Shown here piece after piece: positions 55,150 through 64,000 of a stretch of DNA of 64,000 nt. How positions within the stretch are numbered: position 1 is the first letter of the stretch; every line of letters begins with the position of its first letter. This stretch comes from Capniomyces stellatus. Taxonomy: Eukaryota; Kickxellomycota; Harpellomycetes; Harpellales; Legeriomycetaceae. Below the pieces are notes generated by a model. The model saw only the letters and a list, made by a program, of their open reading frames with translations, was not told the origin of the DNA and made no database searches. The stretch covers positions 91,394-155,393 of the forward strand of contig LUVW01000025.1 in assembly GCA_001661515.1 (NCBI GenBank), in the 5' to 3' direction. A program made the translations under genes and the position numbers.

Positions 55150-56466
55150 ATGAACGATTCGACTGCTACAAGTATAAAGGAGTTTGAGACAACGTTAGAA
55201 ACTGAAACAAAAATTGAAGACAGTTTAGATAACGAAGCTATTACAAGTCCGCCAGATGTAGGATACGCCTGGGTGGTAATGGCGGTGGGATTTTTGAATT
55301 TCATTATAACCTTTGGGAGCTTCAACGCGTTTGGGATATTCCAGACCCACTACCTAAACCTAATGTTTGCTGACAAAAGCGCAGAGTCGATATCTTGGAT
55401 AAGCACAGTATCAGCCTCAACGACACTGGGGTGTGGGGTATTGGCCGGCCCTATAGTTAGAGCCATTGGCATCAGACTCACCACGTTGCTGGGGACATTT
55501 TGCTGCTGCTCGGGGCTGCTGCTGGCTAGCTTCAGCAGCGAGATTTGGCAGCTGGTGTTGACCCAGGGCCTGGTGTTTGGGTTTGGGTGCTCAATCATAA
55601 TCAATTGCTCGCTGTTGACAGCAAGTCTGTGGTTTGAAAAGAAGCGCGGACTGGCTATTGGGATCATAAGCAGTGGCGGAGGTATTGGCGCTCTGGTGCT
55701 GATCCCCATCGTATCAAAGACGATTGACAGTCTGGGAATAGAGTGGGCGTTTAGGTTCATGAGCATAATCGTTTTTGTGACAACAGGGCTGAGTGGGTTG
55801 GTGTTTAAACCAAGGGCTGAGTTCAAGCCGTCGAAAAAGTTTCTGGATCTTGGCCTGCTCAAAGACCCTTACGTGCAGCTCACATGCCTGGCTTCATTTT
55901 TGCTGGAAATAGGATACTCGGTTCCGCTGCTCTACTTTCCATCATCGATACTGCAAGTCTCGTCTGACCCCAAGTCAACCACCGTGGTTACAAACGTAGT
56001 GATGGTGTTTTGTGCATCCACCTTTATAGGCCGGCTGGCGTCAGGAAAGTTGACCGACTACTTTGGATCCATAAACATCCTGATCGTCACTCATACATCC
56101 TCTGCAATCCTGATTCTGGCCATGTGGTACTCGAACAGAAACTTTACAGTGTTTTTTGTGTTCAACGTTCTGTACGGCTTTATTTGCGCCTCGATATTTG
56201 TCATTGGCCCAATCATGATGGCTGCCCACTGCCCTCCCCACCTGATCACACAGGCAAACGGACTTGTTTTCTTGTCGCTGGGGCTTGGGCTTTTGGTTGG
56301 TGTGCCGCTGATAGGGAAGGCGTTTGACGTTATTGGGCACAGAACATCGTTTTCGGTAATAATCATCATCTCTGCAGTTTTCTTTCTTTTGAGCTCAATC
56401 TCCTTGGTCTGTCTTCGATGCTACTCTAGAAAGTACGTCTCAAGGCTGAGAACCGGTGTGCTTTAA
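55150..56466 (+). CDS. Monocarboxylate transporter-like MFS protein, copy 2
   Basis: This 438-residue single-exon protein is a tandem paralogue of the preceding transporter. The same landmarks occur in the same order: DVGYAWVVMAVGFLNF, GSFNAFGIFQTHYL, WFEKKRGLAIGIISSGGGIG, FKPRAEFKPSKKFLDL, GRLASGKLTDYFG, and a final basic tail RCYSRKYVSRL. The N-tail is acidic and Thr-rich and not conserved between the copies. The copies differ throughout, so the duplication is not recent. The coding sequence is distinctly more GC-rich than copy 1, particularly in the second half, perhaps reflecting different expression. The substrate is unknown. Its 3' flank leads within about 360 bases into the long direct repeat. 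Confidence 0.9.
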   Translation: MNDSTATSIKEFETTLETETKIEDSLDNEAITSPPDVGYAWVVMAVGFLNFIITFGSFNAFGIFQTHYLNLMFADKSAESISWISTVSASTTLGCGVLAGPIVRAIGIRLTTLLGTFCCCSGLLLASFSSEIWQLVLTQGLVFGFGCSIIINCSLLTASLWFEKKRGLAIGIISSGGGIGALVLIPIVSKTIDSLGIEWAFRFMSIIVFVTTGLSGLVFKPRAEFKPSKKFLDLGLLKDPYVQLTCLASFLLEIGYSVPLLYFPSSILQVSSDPKSTTVVTNVVMVFCASTFIGRLASGKLTDYFGSINILIVTHTSSAILILAMWYSNRNFTVFFVFNVLYGFICASIFVIGPIMMAAHCPPHLITQANGLVFLSLGLGLLVGVPLIGKAFDVIGHRTSFSVIIIISAVFFLLSSISLVCLRCYSRKYVSRLRTGVL

Positions 56467-56829
56467 CAATATGCAGCGTACTCTGCTGTCTTTTTTGCCT
56501 TTTGCCACTATAAATCTTTACGTTTTAACATCTCTGAATGTCTCTGAATATCGCTTCTTTTTTTTATTCCATCATTTCTACTATTGTTATTATTACTACT
56601 TTGTAAATATTATGTGGCATAATCACAGCAATTTGACTACCCAAATCAACTCTTATCAGCATATGTCACAACTAATAATCTATCATCAACCATCTACTTT
56701 TTTTTGACCTTGGGAGTGGAGCCAAGTTGGGTTGAACTCGTATTCTAGTGTGAATTCAGCCATTAAGTGACATGAACCATATTTATGGGTAAAACCAACT
56801 CGTTTGTTTTACATACAATACCAATTGAA
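56467..56829. other. 3' flank of transporter copy 2, up to the direct repeat
   Basis: This is AT-rich with poly-T runs and no gene. A short motif near 56790 (TAAAACCAACTCGT...TTTTACA) is echoed imperfectly near 58160, of uncertain meaning. Confidence 0.45.
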
Positions 56830-57510
56830 GCTGAACTTCTTGACTCCAGAACCCTTGTGATATATTCTCAAAACATATATTTTATTAGCACTTTGTTTGG
56901 AAACCAGTTATTCTGGGGTTTCTGATCACAACCTAATATTGGGCATGTTCAGAGTCCGCATTGAAATGACCACTGTATTGCACCCAAAACGAATGGCTAC
57001 ATTTTATTATTGTTATTGAGGTGGTTATAATGTTTTTGTCCAGAGCACTGTAATACTAAGAATTGTGGTAATAAAAAAACAATAAATCTTCATTTGGGTC
57101 GTGTTTCTTGGTTTCTCAGGAGTAATATATAGTGATAGACGACAGCGATGATTATTTTCTACCACATGCTCGTATCCATGTTGGCCCGTCCTTACGCAAA
57201 CTGATTCCCTGCATCAAGGAAAGAGCAGATTTCAGCGCTTTTGGTCAAAACAGCCAAATCACAATGGTGTATCTCAGCTCAGTGGTTAAATTGATACTGG
57301 TAGCCTCGATGATGCCCAGAAACCAATCAACAGTGTAACAAATAAAGTAGACTCTGCCAGTGTGGTTAGCGATATATATTCAGGCAAATGGAGCTGTACA
57401 CACTCCAGAGTTTTTGTTGGTCTTGAATATGGCTATTGAAGGATCAATTTTCAAATTGGAGAGTGGTAGTAGCTCGAGTATACTGAGCAGAGTTTTTTTT
57501 TAATAAAATA
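56830..57510. repeat. 681-bp dispersed direct repeat, copy 2
   Basis: This is the same block as 1-681, one visible substitution apart. The right edge is sharp at 57510, after a poly-T and AATAAAATA. The left edge here may extend further than 56830, since copy 1 is cut by the window start. It contains no recognisable protein or RNA. Its position 3' of a transporter raises the possibility that copy 1 also follows a transporter lying outside the window. Confidence 0.9.
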
Positions 57511-58409
57511 TGTATAGACTTACTTTTGCCAAGTTATAAAAATACTGTGAGTTATGTTACGTTTGAGTTATGGTATGTTGTCTGGTACATTCTATCCTCA
57601 AGAAATTGACTGGTACTGTTTGTTTGAGTTAACATGTAAAAGACAACACCAGGGTATTTGACTCGAGCAGTATTGCAAATGATTTTTCACTTGATTTGAA
57701 AATATTCTCATATTTCATAATATAAAATAATCTTCAGGACTAATTAAAAATAAACTGCTTGACGCATTTGATCCCGTCAATGTTTTAGTGTATATACCAA
57801 ATATTATCTGTGCTAGCATCCACCAACGCCATGATCCGAGAGGGATAGCGCTATTTTTTGCGGTTTGCTGAAAGCAATATTAGTTTTGAGTGGTATTTAT
57901 GTTTGTGTATGTGCAATTAGCAAATATCCCAAACTAACCATTTATCAGCGCCTAGTCATATTATGACAGACTAGTGAAAAAAGTAAAAGTTCGCATGGTT
58001 TATTTTTAACCGAGCTTGCTGTAATCGTCGAGTAGTAACATTGCTGGCTTAACAAATTCGTGAATCGACATCTAAATTGTGCTTCTCAAACTTCTCGTAG
58101 TTCCTGGCCTAATAAGTTATTGAGCAGTGTTGTTAAAACTGTCGCACTATGTATATATATTGGTAAAAACCAACTCATGCAATAGTTTTACAAGCATTGC
58201 AATCAAATTAGTAAAATAAATAACAAATAACTGTCGAAAGGGGGTGGGAAGGTGTATATATAAACCTCTGATTTCTTGGATAGTACATTCTATCATAGGT
58301 AACTGTTCATCTCACTATTAATATCAAAATTACTCTAAAGCAGTACCAAACCAAAAAAAAAAAAAGAGGAATATATCGATTTTATAAAGTATTTGTTTAA
58401 AAAAGAAAG
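57511..58409. other. Region upstream of the acidic secreted gene
   Basis: This is unique AT-rich sequence, with no gene recognised. It ends in the probable promoter and an A-rich leader directly before the start codon. Confidence 0.5.
58254..58263 (+). promoter_or_regulatory. Probable TATA box of the acidic secreted gene
   Basis: TATATATAAA lies about 150 bases before the start codon in an otherwise mixed context. The arrangement is like that of the Thr-rich secreted gene. Confidence 0.45.
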
Positions 58410-59321
58410 ATGCTGTTAAAGTATACTTGTGGAATGGTAGCAATGTTGGTGATAGTCAATGCCGCCAAGGAAAATGGAAAAGGTTCAAGAGGTGGGTATG
58501 GGTATCCGGTAAATATAGACAGTCTTAAGGCGAACAGCGCTAACTCGCATATGAATACATATTCACAAACTGGAAACGAGTTTTTTGCGGATGGGATGGG
58601 TATTGAAAAGACAGCAAATGAGTTTATTGAGTCGAGGAATAATATGATAGCACAAAGTGCTGGAGGTGGTTTTGTAAATCCCGCGCTATTCAATGTGGCA
58701 CAGCAGGAAAATTTTAACAAGATGGTTGCAGCAAATGTCCAGAACTTTGGTTCAAACAGTATGGATTTCGAAGAGTATTATAAAAACATCGTAGCGCAGG
58801 GTGATGCGCTTTTTGAGAAAAACACAAAAAAAATGAAAGAGTTTCAAGATAAGATGGAAAAAAATGTTTTGGCAGCAAAAGAGAAAGCTAAACATAACCC
58901 AGGGTTACAAAATAGTCAAAATGAATTCATAGACTATGAGAGTAGCTATAGCTACGACAATGGAAACGGCAATAAAGGCGGATCGACGGTTAAGGGGAAG
59001 ATACCCGTATCGAGTCTAAGTAAAGATGGGGTCATATTCGGTGAAGACGGAGGACTTTTTGATGAAACAGTAAATACGGGGGATTTGGAGGCTGGAATTG
59101 CATACAGTACAGTAGGAGAACTTGAGTCAAGGATAGGCAGCGGGTCAAATGAATTAGATGAAGGGGGAGAAGGAGAATTGGAAGAAGTGGATGAAGGAAA
59201 AGAAGATGAAGATGAAGATGTAGATGAAGAAGATGAAGCTAAATTAGATATTTCTTTGGGTGAATCCAAGCCTGAAAATCTAGACACCACAGTTTCCAAT
59301 GATGCAAGTGACCAAGAGTAG
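58410..59321 (+). CDS. Acidic secreted protein of unknown function, 303 aa
   Basis: I do not recognise a family. A signal peptide is clear (MLLKYTCGMVAMLVIVNA, cleavage near residue 18-19). The mature N-terminal half is rich in Asn, Gly and Ser, with a helical charged stretch at about residues 125-160 (NTKKMKEFQDKMEKNVLAAK). The C-terminal about 70 residues are strongly acidic (EEVDEGKEDEDEDVDEEDE), suggesting calcium or polycation binding, then end in DASDQE. There are no further membrane spans, no GPI signal, no ER-retention tetrapeptide, and only one cysteine, in the signal peptide. It is a single exon with its own TATA box. Secretion to the wall or medium is the simplest reading. Confidence 0.78.
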   Translation: MLLKYTCGMVAMLVIVNAAKENGKGSRGGYGYPVNIDSLKANSANSHMNTYSQTGNEFFADGMGIEKTANEFIESRNNMIAQSAGGGFVNPALFNVAQQENFNKMVAANVQNFGSNSMDFEEYYKNIVAQGDALFEKNTKKMKEFQDKMEKNVLAAKEKAKHNPGLQNSQNEFIDYESSYSYDNGNGNKGGSTVKGKIPVSSLSKDGVIFGEDGGLFDETVNTGDLEAGIAYSTVGELESRIGSGSNELDEGGEGELEEVDEGKEDEDEDVDEEDEAKLDISLGESKPENLDTTVSNDASDQE

Positions 59322-60982
59322 ATTTTTGTTTGTTTGTTTGTTTTTACCAAAATAAGAATGGGGTTTAATTAAATGTGTTTTCTTCTCTATTAAATTATAA
59401 AGTAAAAGGTTTATACAATAGTTTCAATGAATAACATTACTGTTTGGCAAGAGAGAGTTACAATTTGACTTATAAGCAATGCTCCACTATTACCGTGGTA
59501 TTAGGTAAGTTTTTTGTTCTTTGGTTTGTTTTCGGGAACCAGTGACTAAAGTGACTGGGGACTGGTAGTTAGAAAGTTGACAAGTTGGATTTGTGCAAGA
59601 CGAGTGCAAGAAAAAGGAAGAAATAAAAAATAAAATGGCAAAATTGAAAATGACTTTACATTACATAGATTCCCATGATGAAATTGCGTGGTAATTGGAA
59701 TGATAATGCAATTCCCATATTTTGTAATGGAGCACTGAATGTAGTTTACTTTATTGGCAATTTGGCTTATACATATGGGTTGGAAAGTAATTGTGTGAAT
59801 AATATTTGAAGCAACAGCCATTTATATTATTTCAAATAGACACCTTTTACAGTTTTTCTATTGATAGATATGGCGATATATGTGTGCGATATCTTCACTG
59901 TGATACGATTAAAGTACCAAAAAAAAGAGTGTATCAAAAGTATCTATGGACCAGCTATTGAACAGATTGCGTTCGAGCTACATTGGAAATATGTTAAAGA
60001 GCGGAAAGGATACCCAGGCACACAATAAAGATATAATAGCCAAACATATTCTAGAGCAGGATTAGACCAAGCTTATTTTTGACAGAAGCCACCGCAATCA
60101 TCAGTTCGAAAACAGTGCAGGTATCAACTTTAAACACGGATTGTTGAAACTACAAGAGCAAACAGAGTACAGACAATGAAGTACGTTTACAGCATGCGGA
60201 GTGTAGCTAAACGAGAGGGTGGCGACAAGTTCAAGTCAAAGAAGAGCAAGCAAGTGATATTTGGGGCTCAAGGTGAAGGTATAAACCGAGGGTCAGTACC
60301 AACATCGGACCCTGGCAATGGTATAATTGTGAACTGGTGAAAAACACAATGCCAAACTTGAAAATTTTAATGGAGTTACAAACAGTATAAATACATAATA
60401 GTTTCAAGGAATTGTCTGTGTAAATTAAGTGGTTTTTTTTGGGTATTGTTGATATTGTAGAATATAAAGTGCGAGTGTATATATGGGTTTTTGGGTGCGA
60501 GAGTGGGGAAGGCACAAAGTGAAAACGAAAAGAAAATAAGAAAAAAAGTTAGAAAGTTGGTTGTTAATTAGTGAGATTATATAAATTGGTTTGGTTAGTG
60601 TTAACCAATAGTAGAAGCGAGATCATAAAAATAGTTTAAATAAGAAAAAAAAAATAATGTAGAAAAAAAATTTTTTTTTTTAAATAAAATAGTCAGGAAC
60701 ATTTTGCGAATCGAAAATCATTGAATTTGGGATAATAGTTGAAGAAAGTGAAAGAGAGAAAGTTAGTTTAGTCAATTGGGTTGAATAGAAGAGTTAATGT
60801 AAATTTTTTAGATTTATTAGAGTAGAATTAAAGTCAAGACAAGACAAGCAGAAAGAAGAAAAAAAAAAGGAGAGTGTGGTAAAGAAACAACGAGATAAAG
60901 AGAAAATAAATAGTATAAAGTTTCGAATCGAAGCAACAAAGATAGGAAAAATAATAAATTGACGTTGACGAATATACACAAT
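59322..60982. other. Intergenic region with three short plus-strand frames
   Basis: No gene is firmly supported. Three short ATG frames cluster on the plus strand: 59870-60028 (52 aa), 59946-60065 (39 aa, overlapping in another frame) and 60176-60340 (54 aa, basic, ending in IIVNW). The last has a more protein-like composition. Parts of one small spliced gene cannot be excluded, but I found no consistent splice set. The remainder is A-rich, with the UTP14 promoter at the right. Confidence 0.4.
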
Positions 60983-63900
60983 ATGGATCGAGGAAAGACT
61001 CGGGGAAGAGGAAGAGGCGGTGGAGGGGGGAGAGGGAGAGGAAGAGGAGGCGGTGGTGGTGGTAGAGGAGGTGGTAGGGGGGGAAGTAAGTTTAATCAAG
61101 AGAGAGGAGCAGGATTGATGGGGAAAGGAAAGGAAAGCAAGACAAATTCGTTGAAGGAGCGAGCAAACAGGTACGAAAAAACGTCAACGATGGAAACGGA
61201 TGTGTACGAGTTTGATGAAGAAGAGGCGGAGAAGGGAATGAGGAAGAGACATTTGGAGGAGGTAGGGACAAAGGATTTTGTTATGGGAGAAGTGAACAGC
61301 GAGGATGATGAGGATATTGATTCGGATATAGCGTTTGGGAGCAGCGATGAGGAAAAGTTTGAGGATTTCAAGTTTGGATACCGAAAGGGGGAGGGAGATG
61401 AAGAGTCGGATTGGGAGTTTGAAGAGGGAGATGGAGGTATGTACTTTACAGACTTTTTGGCGATGAAGGAAAGTAAAAGCAAGAAGGGTGCAGAGGAAGG
61501 GGGAGACAAGAAGAAGAAGAGCAAGAAGGGCAAGGAGGGCAGAGTAGAGGGTGGTGCGGATTCAGAGACTTTTAGTGAGCTCGGAGAGGGAATGGATAGC
61601 GATTCGTCAATTGTAGAGAAACAAAGACCTAAAAAAACCAAGGCTAAAGATAAAAAGGGCACAAAAGGCAAGGATAAGGGCGAGGGTAAAGCAAAGACGA
61701 TTGGGTATAGTGATTTGATTGGAGGATTTAGTGATTCAGAACTTGAATTGGAGGAAGAGGAAGAAGAAGAAGAAGAAGAGGGAGATAAAGAGTTTGAGGG
61801 ATTTAATGATGATTCAGAAACGGAAAATCAGATAGAATCGGATTTAGGGTCTGAAGAAGATAGTGAGAAAGAGGAAGAAGAAGAAGAAGAAGAAGAAGAA
61901 GAAGAAGAGTATGATTTTGAAGAAGAGGTGCTTGATAAAAAGGAAAGAATAGAAGAAGAAGCAAAGTTAGCAAACCTGGGGCAATTGGTTAGCGAGATAG
62001 CAAGCAAGGACAAGAAAAAGAATAAGAATGAAGTGAGATATATTGAAGAGATGACGGAGAATTACGAGGAAAGCGAATTTCAGCTTGGAAATGGAGAATT
62101 AGGTAAGAGAGAGAAAGAAAGATGAATAGTAGTAATAATGATAATGATAATGATAATGATAACAATGATAATGATGATGATTATAGGGATGGAGAAAGAG
62201 GAAAAGTTGGAATTGAAGGATGTTTTAATGTCGTTAAAAGGAAAGACGGGACAAGAAACAAAGCAGGAAAAATTAAAAGGGAGTTTGGAGATGGTGAAGG
62301 AGAGCTTGGGAAGAGTGAGCAAGACAGGAAAGAAGGATGGGAGTAAAGTGGGGGTGTTATCGGCACCGATTCCAAGGGTGTTGAAGGAGAGTTTGGAGAG
62401 AAAAGCGGCGTATGAAGAGACAAAGAAGAGTGTATCAGAATGGCAACAAACAGTGGACATAAACAGCAAAAAAGAGAATTTAGAGTTCCCACTGAACGAG
62501 GCAAGATTGGATGCAAAGCAAGGGGCAAAGATCACAAGTGAGTTTTCAGCGGAAACAGGGATGGAAAAGGAAATTGCAGCGGTTCTGGGCAGTAGCTTGA
62601 TAAACGAACACAAGCTGATGGAGTTTGAGGGTCTGAAGCTGAAGGAGATGGACAAGGAAAGCATGATTAAACGGCAAAATGAGCTGAGAAACATGCGAGA
62701 ATTGATGTTTCGACAGGAACAAAAGGCAAAACGGATGGCAAAAATCAAGTCAAAAGCGTACCGAAGAATCCTCAAGAAGGATAAAGTCAGACAGGCGACC
62801 AAAGCGCAACTGCTTGCGGGAACTGAAGCTGGACTGAAACCAGACGAACTGGCTTCAAGCGAAGGCCAACTCAACAGTCTAGACCAGCAGGAAATAATGG
62901 CGTTGGAGGAGAAACGCGCAATCGAAAGAGTCTCACTTCGTCACAAAAACACAGGCAAATGGGCCAAACAAATGAAGAGTTTTGGCAAACACAACGACGA
63001 TGTCAGGCTCAACCTCCAACAATCGCTCCACCAACACAGCGAACTCAAACGCAAAATCCACGACCACAATTCCGATAACTCTGATGCCAATTCAGACTAC
63101 AATTCTGACGACAACTCCGAAAACGATCTCAATTCTGTTGACTCTATCAAACAATCCGCAATTGCCCAAATCGATCGCCTGATTTCCTCCAATAATTCCA
63201 CCGATGAAGATTTTGGCTCTAAATCTAAACTCTTCAACATGAAGTTCATGCAAACCGCAATCAACAAACGCTCCCAAGACTCCCTCAGCCAAGCCGACCA
63301 AATCAAGTCTCAGATCTCAAACCTTCTTCTCTCCCCCAACACCGATAACAACAACAATAACATTGACAATCTTGTTAATCTTTCAGGCAGAAGATCCTTT
63401 GGAAACCCCAACCAACCACAAAATCCCTCCTCAAAACCCCCAACTGATTTGACTTCCTTTACCAAACCTTCCACCAAATCGTTCAAGCTTTCTGGCTCCA
63501 TTTCTGCCGAATCTCCACCAACAAACTCCAATACTAATACAAACTCCAATACTAATACCAACTCCAACACTAATACCAATACTAATTCCAATACTAGTAA
63601 AAAGTCTAAAAATAAATCATCCACATCTTCTCAACCTTCTACTCTAGAGTCCAACCCCTGGATTGACGGTGACTCTTCCCTATCAAACAAATTCAACATC
63701 ACCAGCGATCGTGCCATAACTAAGAAATCCTCAAAGTCTGACAAGGCCTCTGCCAAACTAAGAGACGCCAAGTCTTCCTCAACAAACGCCAACTTGTCTG
63801 CCTCCCACCTCTCTGGAAAAACTTTGGATGGAAAAACTTTACTCGACGTCAACAAATCAATCAACATCAAATTGCCTTCCCAGAATTCTACCCAGAAATC

Positions 63901-64000
63901 CGCTAAAATCCCCGCCCAATCCACCGTCCAATCCACCGTCCAATCCACCGTCCAATCCACCTCCAACGACTCGGAATTCTACAGTCTTGACATTGACGAC
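60983..64000 (+). CDS. UTP14: U3 snoRNP (SSU processome) protein Utp14, cut by window end
   Basis: Utp14 belongs to the small-subunit processome and activates the helicase Dhr1 in 18S rRNA maturation, in the nucleolus. Exon 1 is 60983-62102 and exon 2 is 62187 to beyond the window; 977 residues are visible and the frame is open at the right edge. Family blocks in order are ERKAAYEETKKSVSEWQ, EFEGLKLKEM, AKIKSKAYRRILKKDK, ERVSLRHKNTGKWAKQ and SNPWIDGDSS. The start is the first ATG (MDRGKTRGRG). An unusual N-terminal stretch of about 35 residues is Arg/Gly only (RGRGRGGGGG type), followed by long acidic tracts. The 3' half also has Asn-Thr and VQST repeats. The name is secure; the RGG region could be species-specific. 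Confidence 0.93.

Overview
The window looks like nuclear DNA of an AT-rich, intron-containing fungus. Evidence is the set of recognisable eukaryotic genes with GT-AG introns of roughly 60-400 bases: SEC61 gamma, ATG3, a MRC1/claspin-like protein, mitochondrial ornithine carbamoyltransferase, CYM1, SHY1/SURF1, UGGT, APC11, a short borealin/Nbl1, UTP14, and SLC16-type transporters. The gene style (short introns, some genes with 5-13 exons, long acidic low-complexity inserts, a C-terminal KDEL) fits an early-diverging, zygomycete-grade fungus better than a budding yeast. That placement is an inference, not a proven identification.

Layout. 1-681 is one copy of a 681-bp direct repeat whose second copy is at 56830-57510. 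1718-6062 holds SEC61 gamma and ATG3, separated by a non-coding stretch with a 12-bp minisatellite. 6393-17497 holds an orphan secreted protein (minus), a MRC1-like replication-checkpoint mediator (plus), ornithine carbamoyltransferase (minus) and the presequence protease CYM1 (minus). 18891-24006 has two tandem aminoacylase-1 genes. A third copy, inverted, lies at 39564-41777; it shares about 2.1 kb of near-identical sequence with the second gene but has a different 3' part. Between these copies lie a Thr-rich secreted repeat protein, SHY1, a 13-exon gene of unknown function with two probable GC-AG introns, a single-pass membrane protein and a mitochondrial Era-type GTPase. 42687-48239 is a single-exon UDP-glucose:glycoprotein glucosyltransferase. 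49525-51735 holds APC11 and a borealin-like protein, both reconstructed from short exons. 53050-56466 has two tandem monocarboxylate-transporter-like genes. 58410-59321 encodes an acidic secreted protein. UTP14, with an unusual N-terminal RGG region, runs off the right edge.

The genes are mostly unrelated housekeeping functions: ER translocation and glycoprotein quality control, autophagy, mitochondrial biogenesis, replication checkpoint, mitosis and ribosome biogenesis. I see no operon-like system and no defence or mobile cassette with a recognisable enzyme. The most unusual parts are the aminoacylase-1 triplication with a mosaic inverted duplication, the long direct repeat pair, the orphan 13-exon gene and several orphan secreted proteins. 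Two assembly gaps are present (14117-14135 and 41165-41510), both inside simple-sequence DNA.
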